This document shows, piece by piece, positions 50,801 through 58,831 of a stretch of 64,000 nucleotides of DNA (its first letter is position 1; every line of letters begins with the position of its first letter). The translations under genes were made by a program, and so were the position numbers. Where the stretch lies: positions 4,095,502 through 4,159,501 of the forward strand of contig NZ_CP070356.1 in NCBI RefSeq assembly GCF_016919445.1, read 5' to 3'. This stretch comes from Pseudomonas sp. PDNC002. GTDB lineage: Bacteria; Pseudomonadota; Gammaproteobacteria; Pseudomonadales; Pseudomonadaceae. The notes beneath the pieces were generated by a model that was given only the letters and a program-made list of their open reading frames with translations, was not told the origin of the DNA and made no database searches.

Positions 50801-53800
50801 GAAGATCACATCCAGGCTCTGCCCGGCGGTGAGTGCGCGGATGGCCGGATCGGCGCTGTTGACGATGAAGCTGTAGGTCCCGTCCTCGTTGAGCGTCAGT
50901 TCGCCGAAGCTGCCGCTGATGAGGCTGCCGTTGGCCAGTCTTGCCACGGTGCCGAAGATGTCGGCGGGTGTGCCGGTGGTGACCGGGGTGAGCGCGCCAC
51001 CAGCGGTTTCCAGACCCGAGCGCACGCCGTCGACCTTGAGCTGGGTGGCGTTGGGCTGGTCGACGCTGTCGACATCGGTGTCGGCACCGACGCCATTGGT
51101 GTCCCCGGTGATCACGTTGCCATTGGCGTTGACCGGGCCCGGTGTGCCGTCGCTGGCAGCGGCGGTGGCGGTGTTGTGGTCGTCCACCGCCACCGGCGCG
51201 TCATTGGCGCCCTGGATGGTGATGGTCAGGGTGGTGATGGAGCTCAGGCCACCGGCGTCGGTCATCTGGTAGGTGAAGACCTCGGTCAGTGTCTGGCCGG
51301 GGGAGAGGGCCTGCACGGCGGCGTTGCTGTTGTCGATCACATAGCGGTAGCTGCCGTCGGCATTGATGGTCAGGCTGCCGAAAGCGGCCTGCAGGCTGGT
51401 GGCCTGGCCGCTGGTGACCGGGAAGATGCGACCACCGCCAGGTCCATCGTAGCGTACGAGACTGACGGCCTTGGTTTCGCCCAGCGCCACAGAGTCGACA
51501 TCGGTGTCGGCGCCGACACCGGTGATTGGGGCGCCGGTGAGCACGTTGCCGGTAGCGTCCTGGCCGCCGCTGCCGTTGTTGGTACCGCCGGCCTCGATGG
51601 CGGTGCCGGTGTCGGGATTGGCGATCGGGGTGTCGTTGGCGCCGTGGATGTCCACCGACAGAAGGGCCTGGCTACTCAGCCCGCCGCTATCGACGATGGT
51701 GTACTGGAATACGTCGATGATGAAGTTGCCGGCGGTGCGCAGTGCCTGCACCGCGGCATTGTTGTTGTCGACGATGTACTGGAACCCACCGGTGGCGGTG
51801 ATCAGCAGGGTGCCGTACTTGCCCTGGATGATGTTCAGGCCGCCTGCCGGGATATCCACGCCCGCCGGCGTGACCGAACTGGCGACATGGGTGACCGTGA
51901 GGACATCGTTGTTGGTGGCGATATCGACGTCGGTGTCGTTGTCGAGCACGTTGCCGGTGGGGTTCACACCCGGATCGGCATTGAGCAGGCCGCCCGCTTC
52001 CACGGCGATGGCGATGTCGTTTTGGGCAATGGGCGCGTCGTTGACCGGGTCGATGACGATGTTCATCACATCGGTGTCGGTCAGCGCGTCGTCGGGGTTT
52101 TCACCGGGAATGCCGTCGCCATCCTTATCGCCGAAGTTGCCCTGGTCGTTGGTGACCATGGTCAGGGTCTCGGCGGTATGGAAGGTGTTGAAGTCCTGGT
52201 CGCCCTTGTAATAGATCTGGCCGAGCAGCACGTTGATCTGCTGCAGGGTGCCCGTCAGCACCAGGGTGCGTCCGGCACCGGCGGGTGGGGCATCGGTCGG
52301 GCCGGGTGTCGTGGCGCTCTGCCAGAGCGTGCCATGCACCACCGTCAGGGTGACGGTCATGATGCCGTTGGCATTGCCCGCGTTCACGTCGACGTCGCTG
52401 GTAGCCAGGCCGACGATATGCAGCACCGTGTCCTCGACGCCGTGCTGGTCGGTCACGGTGTTGATCGGCGCCTCGTTGAGGTGCACGTAACCGGTATCGG
52501 CGGTGCCGATGGCACCTTCGCCAAGGCCGACATTCACCGAGCCAAGCCCGCCGGCGGCGGTACCGGTATCCGTGTCGATGCGCACGTGGAAGCGGTTGTT
52601 GGCCGCCAACTGGTAATCCAGCGGCACGGCGACCAGGTAGTTGCCGGCCGGCAGGATGGCGAACTGGTACTGGCCGCCATTGGCCGTGATCGTGTTGAAC
52701 ACGCGATCGTCAGCGTTGCCGAAGATGCCATCGGCACCGGCCCAGGTGAGTTGTACGGCCACGCCGTCCAGCCCGGTCCCATCGGGGGTCGTGCTGTTGG
52801 TGGCGGACTTGGTGTCGTCCCACAGCGTGCCCTGGATCACACCCATCCCCGCACCTTCGCTGAGGATGTAGTTGTTCAACCCGGCGGTGCCGTCCTGACC
52901 GGTGCGTTCGCCGTCGGCTCCGCCGGCGGTCAGCGGCTTGGAGCCGCCCCAGCCGTTGGTTTCGAAATCGGTGGGCAGGCTGGTCCAGGTCAGCACGGCG
53001 GCGCTGTTGGCGTCGTCGGCGATGACGGTGTTGGGCAGGTCGACCTTGTAGACCACCTGGACGCTGTCATTGACGTTCAGCTGATCGAAGTCGATGACCA
53101 GGTGCTGGCCGTTGGCATCGGTGACCACGGTGGCGGTGACGCCCGCCGGCAACGCGCCGGGCAGGTAGGTGACGCCATTGATGACCAGGCTCTGCAACTG
53201 GTAGTTGCTGCCGTTGGGGAACTGGTCGCGCAGCTCGACGTTGTAGGCCGGCACGCCACCGTTCTGGGTGAAGCCTACGGAGACGGTTGCGGTCGTGCTG
53301 TTCGCGCCGGCAACGATGTCGGTGACATGCTTATCGAGCCCGGTGAAGCTCGGCTCGACCACCTGCTCGAAGATCGTGTCGCTCTTGCCGCGGTCGACCC
53401 CGTTGCCGTCGCCGACATGCTCGAAGACGTTCATGCCCAGGCGTGCCCCCGCCTGGTTGCTGGCGACGTTGGTGACCCGCACGTTGAATTCCAGGATCAC
53501 GCCTTCCAGATCGCCGTCGTTCACTTCGGAGTTGGTCAGGTTGCCGAGGTTGAAGGTGACGGTCTGGCGGCCGCTGACGGGGTCGGTAACGATGCTCAGG
53601 CGGCCGCTGTTGATGTTGAAGACGCCGGTGGGGTGGTCGCCGGACAGGTCCGGATGGATCGGCTGCGCCACGTCGCTGGCCTGGTTGCCGATCATGCCGA
53701 GGGTGCCGCTGCTGATCAGGTTGGTGGCATCGGTGGTCAGGCCGCCGATTGCGCTGGAACCCAGGGCGATGAGGATGTTGTTGAGGTCGGCGGGGATGAA

Positions 53801-56800
53801 CTCCAGGCCGGCGGCCAACTCGATGCGGATCTGGTAGTTGGGGTTGTCGCCGGTCGGTACCAGTACCGTGACGCGGTAGCGAATGATCTCGCCGACCACT
53901 ACGGTTTCCTGCAGGCCGGTGGTATCGGTGGCGCCGGAGGAGTTGGTGGCAGGCGGGGTGGCGTCGACGCCACCGATCCGCGAGACCAGGATGCCGTTGG
54001 TAATCGGAATGAGCAGGGCGTTGCGCACCCGGTAGTCGTTCAGCGCGCCGGAGTTGAGCAGGCCGTCATCGCCGCTGCGCTCGCCATTGGCCGTGTCGGT
54101 GGCACTACTGGTGCCGTCCAGGCTGGTCCAGCGCACCTCGACGTTGTTGGGAATCACCGCCAGGCCGGCGGCGCTGGCGTTCACCACGCCGGTCAGGTGG
54201 ATAACGATGCTGCCGCCGTTGGCGATGTCGATGTTGGCGCCATTGGCGGTGATCAGTTGGCCGTTCTGGATGACGAAGTCCAGTGTGCCGTTGTTGGTGG
54301 CGCCGCCGTTGTAGGTGATGGTGCCGTTGAACGTCATGTTGTCGATCTGCGTTGGCAGCAGATCCTGCAGGCTGATATCGAAGGCAGTGGTGCCGGAATT
54401 GTTGGCAATGGTGATGTCGAAGTTGACGACGTCGCCCTGGTCGAAGCCGCCGAATTCCGGGGTGGTGGTGATCTGCTGGGTGACCGTCAGCGTGGGTTCG
54501 ACGATGGTCACGCTGGGTTGCTGCGCACTGGTTACGGTGCGGTCGATGGCCGTGGCACCGTTGGGCGTGTCGCCATCCGGGTCGCTATAGACCAGTTGCG
54601 CGCCATTGTTGAGGGTCACGCCCTGCTGGTTGCCGGGGACGTTGCTGGCGACCAGCACCAGGCGGATGACGAAGGCGTTGTTGCCGGTGTTGTTGTCCGC
54701 GGTGGAACCGGCGCTGCTGAACACCAGGCGCATGTCGCCGCCATCGCTGCCGTCGGCGCTGAAGCTGGACACGTTGAGCGTGCCGCCGAAGTCCTGGGCC
54801 AGCGCCGTGCTGCCGGCCGTGGTGGTAATGATCAGGTAGCCGAGGTTGCCGTTGAAGCGCGGGTCCAGGCGCAGGCCGGGCGGAATCAGGTCGTCGATGC
54901 GCAGGTTGGCGGTGGAGCCCTCGGGGAGGGTGACCACGATGTCGTAGGTCATGCTCTCGCCGATCACCAGATTGCTGCCGGTGGTGTGCGAGGCGCTGGA
55001 ATCGTCGGGGGTCAGGCTGCCGTTCTGGTAGGTCTTGGTGATGACCGGCGCGGCCACCTGCTGGTTTGCCACTTCCACCAGGTCCACCGGGGTAAAGTCC
55101 TGGCCGCCGTTGACGCTGGCATAGTTGGTCAGCGCGGCGCTGGATTGCAGCGTGCGCGCGGCGAGGATGGCGTTGTCCACGGTGACGTCGTAGGTGATCA
55201 CCACGACGTTGGCGCCGCTGGTGTCGTTGGCCGTGCCGGCGCGGCCGGCCAGCAGCGTGGCCTGGCCGTTGGCGTCGAGGAAGGTGATGGTGTTGCCGCT
55301 GACGCTGTAGTCGACGCCGAGCGTCAACGGCGTGCCATCGCCCCGGTAGATCTGCAGGTTGGCGCCGGCCAGGCCGCCGCCGACGAACGCCAGGCCCGGG
55401 GGCAGGGTGACGCTGGTGCTGACGTCGTAGGCGCCGCCGCCACCGCTGTTCTTGATCGCGGTGGCCAGGCGCAGGGTGTCGGCGCCGTCGATGCCGCTGA
55501 CGTTGCCATCCACCGCCGCGATGGCGGTGACGTTGCCGCCGAAGGGCACGCCGCTGGAGCCCGGCGCGGTCCAGCTACCGGTGGTGCCGGTGACCGTGCC
55601 GTTGCTGCTGGACACCACGCCGTGCTTGATGTCCAGCACCGGTTCGGCCACCGAGGCGATCTCGGCGACATCCGAGGAAACCAGCACTGTCTTGTCGATG
55701 GTGGTGGTCTGGCTGGATTGCGCCAGGACGTCCAGCGAACGCTGGTCGGCGTAGGGCTGGTCGCCAACGACCATGGTGAACTGCACTTGTACGCGGCCGC
55801 CATTCAGGCCGCCCGAGGCGAAGTTGCCGAAGTTGAAGATGATCGAGTTGCCCGGCCCGGTGGTGACGCTGTCGGGCACGTCGCTGATGTTGTTGCCGAT
55901 GCCAAAGGTCCATTGGCCAACACCCGCGCCCTGGCTCCAGTTGATGCCATTGGCGTTCAGCAGCGGCAGGGGCAGGTAGGCGGTGAGGGTGAAGTTCTCG
56001 TAGTCGGCGACCAGCAGGTCGTAGGTGATGGTAAAGGTCACCACATCGCCGGGACGCAATTCGCCGTTCCCCGGCGGTGCGCCGCCGTTGACCGTACTCA
56101 GCTCGATGTCGACATTGGACGTCTGGATGGTGCTGGTGGTGGTGGAACCGTCGGTCTGTTCTCCGCCGAGGTTGACCGAGTCACGCAACACGGTGGCGGC
56201 CACGGTCGCATTGTTGCCGACGCTGTCGCCCTCGTTGAGCTGGTCGTGGGGCGGATGGTCGCTGGTATAGGTGGTGTCGACGACCGCGTCATAGACGATG
56301 GTCATGCGCGTCGCGCCTTCCTGCAGGCTGTCGTGCCAGAGGTCACCGAACAAGGCATACAAGCCAGGCCCCTGGACGGCCGCGGCGATGGAGGCGCCGA
56401 TATCGAAGACCAGCGTGGTGCTGCCGTCGGCGTTGGTCGTGACGGTGTAGATCACCGGGATGACCTGCGTGCCGCCGTGCTGCTGGAGGACGATGGTAGG
56501 TGGGTTGCTCGGGTCGAACGTCTGGCCGTCGCTCAACAGGTCGGTGACGGTGAAACGGCCTTGCTGGAAGATGTTCTCGCCAAAGGCGAAGAAGTCCGAG
56601 ATCGCGATTTCCATGTTGTAGCGCAAGGTGTCGCCCGGGGTCAGGCCGGGTTGGCCGACATCGTTCTGCAGGTTGACTTCCTTGAGCAGGGTGATGGACT
56701 TGGCGACGAAGGTGACGCCTGCGCCGTTGCCGGTCTCGGTGAACGGGTAGCCGTTCGGGTCGGTGGGGCGGTCGCGCGGGTCCAGCGGGTTCCAGTTGCC

Positions 56801-58492
56801 GTTGACGGTGGCGGTGCCGAAGGTGATGGTCACCGGGTTGCCGGTGGACGGATCGATCACGGGCCGGCCATTGGCGTCGATTTCCGGCACATAGAAGCTG
56901 ACCTGGGTCGTGCTGGGGCCGCTCAGCGTGTCGTAATGGACGGAGTAACTGCTGATGAAGGCGTTGGGGTTGGCCAGGGCGGCAGCGATCTGCGCCGGAT
57001 CGGTCAGGACGGTGCCGTCATGCAGGGTCACCGAGGTCAGCGTGCCGCCAGCGCCAGGGGTGATCGAGCTGACATGGACCTGGTCGGGAACCGTCTGGGT
57101 AACGGTGACGTTGGTCAGCGTCTGGCCGGTGGCGGGGGTGACGGTGACGGTCTCGGTCCGCGTGAAGTTCGGGCCGGTGACCGTCTCGCCCTCGGGCATG
57201 TCCACGGTCTGGGTCACGCTGAGCAGCGTCGGGGTGATGACGAACGCATGCAGCGCGTTTTCCACCACGCTCGGGTCTTGCACGGGGTTGTTCAGCGAAT
57301 CGTTGCCGTACTCGAAGCCGCCGCGGGCATTGATAGTGAGGTTGGGCGCGCCGTCGGAATAGGTGGTGTCGGCCAGGTTGCTCAGGTGCGCGGTGACCTG
57401 GATGTCGATGCTCGGCTGACCGTTGATCACGCTGGCGTAGGGTAGTTGCAGTACCACCATCTGGTCGCCCGGCTTCATGCCGACGGTGGCGGCATTGATG
57501 ACCAGCGGATTTCCATTGGCGTCCTTGGCCAGCGGGTGGGTGGCGTTGCCGTTGGCGTCGAAGGTGATCACCGTGGCATTCACCGCACGGCCAAGGTAGG
57601 TCGCACTGACGAAGCTCGCGCCGTCGTTGCCGTCGCGGCCGGTGGCCGGCAGGAAGACATCGATGTAGGGGGCGTAGCCCACTTGCGTGGAGACGTTTCT
57701 GAAGCTCACGGTGAAGGTGACATCGTCGCCCAGGCGCACGGCCGAACCACCACTGCCCATGCTGACGGTGGGGCTGGCGTCAGCCAGCAGGCCCCGGAAG
57801 TCCACCAGGGTCGTGGCACTGAGGGCGATGGCCTTGTCGACGTCGCCCGAGCGTACTTCGAGGTTCCAGTCGCCACCGGCGCTGGTGGAACCCGTGGCGT
57901 TGCTGGAGGCGCCGACATCGGCGCCGGTCCAGCGCGCCAGTTCATTGACCAGTGCCTGCCCGGAACTCCCCGCGCCGACGTCGCAGCCATAGAGCTGGAT
58001 GTCGGCACCCGCGTTGAGCTCGCTGCGCCAGGCGCTCAGCCGTTCGCCCAACTGGTCGACGGTCTGGCTGGTGAAGGTCTGGTTGCCGAGGGTGAACTGG
58101 CCGGTGGCGCCGTGGGAGAAGATCTGTACCGAGTCGACCTTGCCCAGTTGCGCCAGCGCATTGCTGATCGCCGCGATGGCGTCCTGGCCGGCATCGACTA
58201 CCAGGGCGGTGGTGCCCACCGGCAGGTTGGCAGCCAGCTGGTCGCGGTTTTCCAGGCGGGCATCGATCACCACCAGGTTGCGTGGCGTCGCCTGGGGTGG
58301 GGCGGCAGCCTGCGCTCGCGCTTCGACCGCGGTGGCCGGCTTGGCCGTGTCCTTGGCCTCGGCGCTGGCAGTCGTGTCGTGGTGTTGCTGGTCGACGGCG
58401 GCAGCGGCTGCGCCGTCGAACAGAATGCGTTGTTCCAGCGCCAGGGCATGGGACATTGGCTGAAAAATCTTAGAGCGGTACTTGGCCTGCAT
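47864..58492 (-). CDS. Giant surface protein/adhesin: DUF4347, DUF11-like and VCBS repeats (3542 residues)
   Basis: The N-terminus carries the LEQRILFDGAA motif (about residues 19-29). A DUF4347-like domain follows (about 71-195) with H127 in IFSHGATGQFTLG and C170 in DIQLYGCDVG. Residues ~215-1870 are DUF11-like beta modules. An SdrD/Cna-B-like module lies near 1880-2000 (GVIQGTLWDD) and a cadherin-like module near 2020-2140. Nine VCBS-type repeats (NDxPxAxDD...EAGG) span about 2147-3377. A unique tail ends AAQRRGGSQ. It has no Sec signal and no RTX nonapeptides. ATG 58492 has AGGGA; ATG 58456 is an alternative. Export by the four following genes is inferred. Confidence 0.9.
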   Translation of the reverse strand: MQAKYRSKIFQPMSHALALEQRILFDGAAAAAVDQQHHDTTASAEAKDTAKPATAVEARAQAAAPPQATPRNLVVIDARLENRDQLAANLPVGTTALVVDAGQDAIAAISNALAQLGKVDSVQIFSHGATGQFTLGNQTFTSQTVDQLGERLSAWRSELNAGADIQLYGCDVGAGSSGQALVNELARWTGADVGASSNATGSTSAGGDWNLEVRSGDVDKAIALSATTLVDFRGLLADASPTVSMGSGGSAVRLGDDVTFTVSFRNVSTQVGYAPYIDVFLPATGRDGNDGASFVSATYLGRAVNATVITFDANGNATHPLAKDANGNPLVINAATVGMKPGDQMVVLQLPYASVINGQPSIDIQVTAHLSNLADTTYSDGAPNLTINARGGFEYGNDSLNNPVQDPSVVENALHAFVITPTLLSVTQTVDMPEGETVTGPNFTRTETVTVTPATGQTLTNVTVTQTVPDQVHVSSITPGAGGTLTSVTLHDGTVLTDPAQIAAALANPNAFISSYSVHYDTLSGPSTTQVSFYVPEIDANGRPVIDPSTGNPVTITFGTATVNGNWNPLDPRDRPTDPNGYPFTETGNGAGVTFVAKSITLLKEVNLQNDVGQPGLTPGDTLRYNMEIAISDFFAFGENIFQQGRFTVTDLLSDGQTFDPSNPPTIVLQQHGGTQVIPVIYTVTTNADGSTTLVFDIGASIAAAVQGPGLYALFGDLWHDSLQEGATRMTIVYDAVVDTTYTSDHPPHDQLNEGDSVGNNATVAATVLRDSVNLGGEQTDGSTTTSTIQTSNVDIELSTVNGGAPPGNGELRPGDVVTFTITYDLLVADYENFTLTAYLPLPLLNANGINWSQGAGVGQWTFGIGNNISDVPDSVTTGPGNSIIFNFGNFASGGLNGGRVQVQFTMVVGDQPYADQRSLDVLAQSSQTTTIDKTVLVSSDVAEIASVAEPVLDIKHGVVSSSNGTVTGTTGSWTAPGSSGVPFGGNVTAIAAVDGNVSGIDGADTLRLATAIKNSGGGGAYDVSTSVTLPPGLAFVGGGLAGANLQIYRGDGTPLTLGVDYSVSGNTITFLDANGQATLLAGRAGTANDTSGANVVVITYDVTVDNAILAARTLQSSAALTNYASVNGGQDFTPVDLVEVANQQVAAPVITKTYQNGSLTPDDSSASHTTGSNLVIGESMTYDIVVTLPEGSTANLRIDDLIPPGLRLDPRFNGNLGYLIITTTAGSTALAQDFGGTLNVSSFSADGSDGGDMRLVFSSAGSTADNNTGNNAFVIRLVLVASNVPGNQQGVTLNNGAQLVYSDPDGDTPNGATAIDRTVTSAQQPSVTIVEPTLTVTQQITTTPEFGGFDQGDVVNFDITIANNSGTTAFDISLQDLLPTQIDNMTFNGTITYNGGATNNGTLDFVIQNGQLITANGANIDIANGGSIVIHLTGVVNASAAGLAVIPNNVEVRWTSLDGTSSATDTANGERSGDDGLLNSGALNDYRVRNALLIPITNGILVSRIGGVDATPPATNSSGATDTTGLQETVVVGEIIRYRVTVLVPTGDNPNYQIRIELAAGLEFIPADLNNILIALGSSAIGGLTTDATNLISSGTLGMIGNQASDVAQPIHPDLSGDHPTGVFNINSGRLSIVTDPVSGRQTVTFNLGNLTNSEVNDGDLEGVILEFNVRVTNVASNQAGARLGMNVFEHVGDGNGVDRGKSDTIFEQVVEPSFTGLDKHVTDIVAGANSTTATVSVGFTQNGGVPAYNVELRDQFPNGSNYQLQSLVINGVTYLPGALPAGVTATVVTDANGQHLVIDFDQLNVNDSVQVVYKVDLPNTVIADDANSAAVLTWTSLPTDFETNGWGGSKPLTAGGADGERTGQDGTAGLNNYILSEGAGMGVIQGTLWDDTKSATNSTTPDGTGLDGVAVQLTWAGADGIFGNADDRVFNTITANGGQYQFAILPAGNYLVAVPLDYQLAANNRFHVRIDTDTGTAAGGLGSVNVGLGEGAIGTADTGYVHLNEAPINTVTDQHGVEDTVLHIVGLATSDVDVNAGNANGIMTVTLTVVHGTLWQSATTPGPTDAPPAGAGRTLVLTGTLQQINVLLGQIYYKGDQDFNTFHTAETLTMVTNDQGNFGDKDGDGIPGENPDDALTDTDVMNIVIDPVNDAPIAQNDIAIAVEAGGLLNADPGVNPTGNVLDNDTDVDIATNNDVLTVTHVASSVTPAGVDIPAGGLNIIQGKYGTLLITATGGFQYIVDNNNAAVQALRTAGNFIIDVFQYTIVDSGGLSSQALLSVDIHGANDTPIANPDTGTAIEAGGTNNGSGGQDATGNVLTGAPITGVGADTDVDSVALGETKAVSLVRYDGPGGGRIFPVTSGQATSLQAAFGSLTINADGSYRYVIDNSNAAVQALSPGQTLTEVFTYQMTDAGGLSSITTLTITIQGANDAPVAVDDHNTATAAASDGTPGPVNANGNVITGDTNGVGADTDVDSVDQPNATQLKVDGVRSGLETAGGALTPVTTGTPADIFGTVARLANGSLISGSFGELTLNEDGTYSFIVNSADPAIRALTAGQSLDVIFTYRIHDVGGLTDQAQLVITVTGVNDPPVVNPVRVDAIEAGGLNNNIPGVDPSGSIRSSYTDPDGDTLTITGIISPTGNTGTVGQSLAGNYGSLVLDAQGNYRYVVDNTNAAVQALRTDANQLTEVFQYSVSDGNGKTITATFTVVIHGRNDTPIAVDDTTTAIEAGGTNNGTPGQNGTGNALTGVPGSGAGADTDVDAGDSKTVDGIGFGVLNAGGSFTQVAAGSTAVAGAYGSLSIDANGNFVYAVNNDLAAVQALKLGDSLVETFTYRMHDTDGASSLARITITIQGRYDAPVANDDINYAVADLDGSGGRNPTGNVITGLTGIFDGVGKDTDVDAGDHMRVTTIAKGPEGAQVNTVAVVPGSPQTILGAFGTLVINADGSYQYFVDNNNATIRALGPLAFAIEEFTYQVTDDGNLSDQATLVILIRGQNDPPITSPDFGTAVEDGGLHNNVPGSNPSGNVLANDTDPDTITTIPQDVMHVVSFWTGDRPLPADASVPGQSLRGQYGTLTINQDGSWNYVLDNSLPEVEALRQSGQTLTETFTYLGADIWGGATPGLLTITIDGRNDTPIASDDTATAVEAGGVNNGTPGVDPRGNVLDNDTDVDGVQYGETKTVVHYTSENGNTVSAGQVLQGLYGKLTINADGSYQYVVDNANPTVQALRTAGETLREVFTYRMRDTAGATSDARLTLTIQGADDNPVARDDSNVASDETPAPQATGNVLPNDSDVDGGDRLTVTGIRTGEETGSGTSGTVGQPIVGRYGTLVLNADGSYTYTIDMSNREVLAAAGLGQILKDYFTYTISDLAGLTDQAQLTITLNIATPYIPPGPHFDRFGDDGYPRDRLPDVDPAIFVQPVVERIDDRLSLSAWGADGSNIDIFATPEIESPSLGAQLGQVKGQFVARAVAESRRAANLDTRWVDGRHGVISLSADGLLPDPSLWAPFPGDMVAKAEKTAQQTAPGFRAQLRDAAQRRGGSQ
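48360..52050 (-). repeat. Nine VCBS-type coding repeats in the giant protein
   Basis: The N-D-x-P-[IV] unit start recurs at about 48705, 49090, 49500, 49920, 50345, 50725, 51195, 51628 and 52035, a spacing of roughly 380-475 bp (125-155 residues). Each unit carries the T-G-N-V-L-x-N/T-D-x-D-V-D segment and GxYGxLxIxxDGSYxYVVDN. The units are diverged at the DNA level, so the repeat is old rather than freshly amplified. Confidence 0.88.
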
Positions 58493-58831
58493 TTTCCCTG
58501 ATTCCGACTGATTACATCCCCTAGAGAAAAGCAGTCCTACGCATATCTGCTTACGCAATTGACGCTAGTACCAATGTGAATTATCGCAAGTAGAACAGCG
58601 ACATATGCGACAAATAGCAGCGACATTTACCTGATATTCGTAACGAATTTCCTACATAAAAACGACAGGGTTCTGGGTCCGACGCGGTTTCCAGCCCTGG
58701 GCGGTGTATTGCCGGAGGTATGCCGGAAGGCTGCCGCATCGCCGGCATTGGCTACGCTTGAGCAAGCGGCGCGGGGCAGGGTGTCCGGCGCGCGCGGTGT
58801 TTCGCGGACAGGGACAGGAAAGGGGGAGAGG
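58493..58831. promoter_or_regulatory. AT-rich divergent regulatory region, adhesin / MscS
   Basis: 339 bp with much lower GC than its surroundings in 58555-58670. CAGCGACAT occurs at 58596-58604 and 58618-58626 (22 bp apart, two helical turns), with GCGACA between them. A 13-bp palindrome ATTCGTAACGAAT lies at 58636-58648. It is likely the regulator-controlled promoter of the adhesin operon. No short ORF in it is convincing. Confidence 0.55.

Noticed and set aside
49355-57445. 2696-residue open frame on the plus strand opposite the giant adhesin gene
   Set aside because: It is the antisense shadow of a high-GC repetitive gene: Val/Gly/Asp-rich low-complexity product, no domain, no suitable start site.
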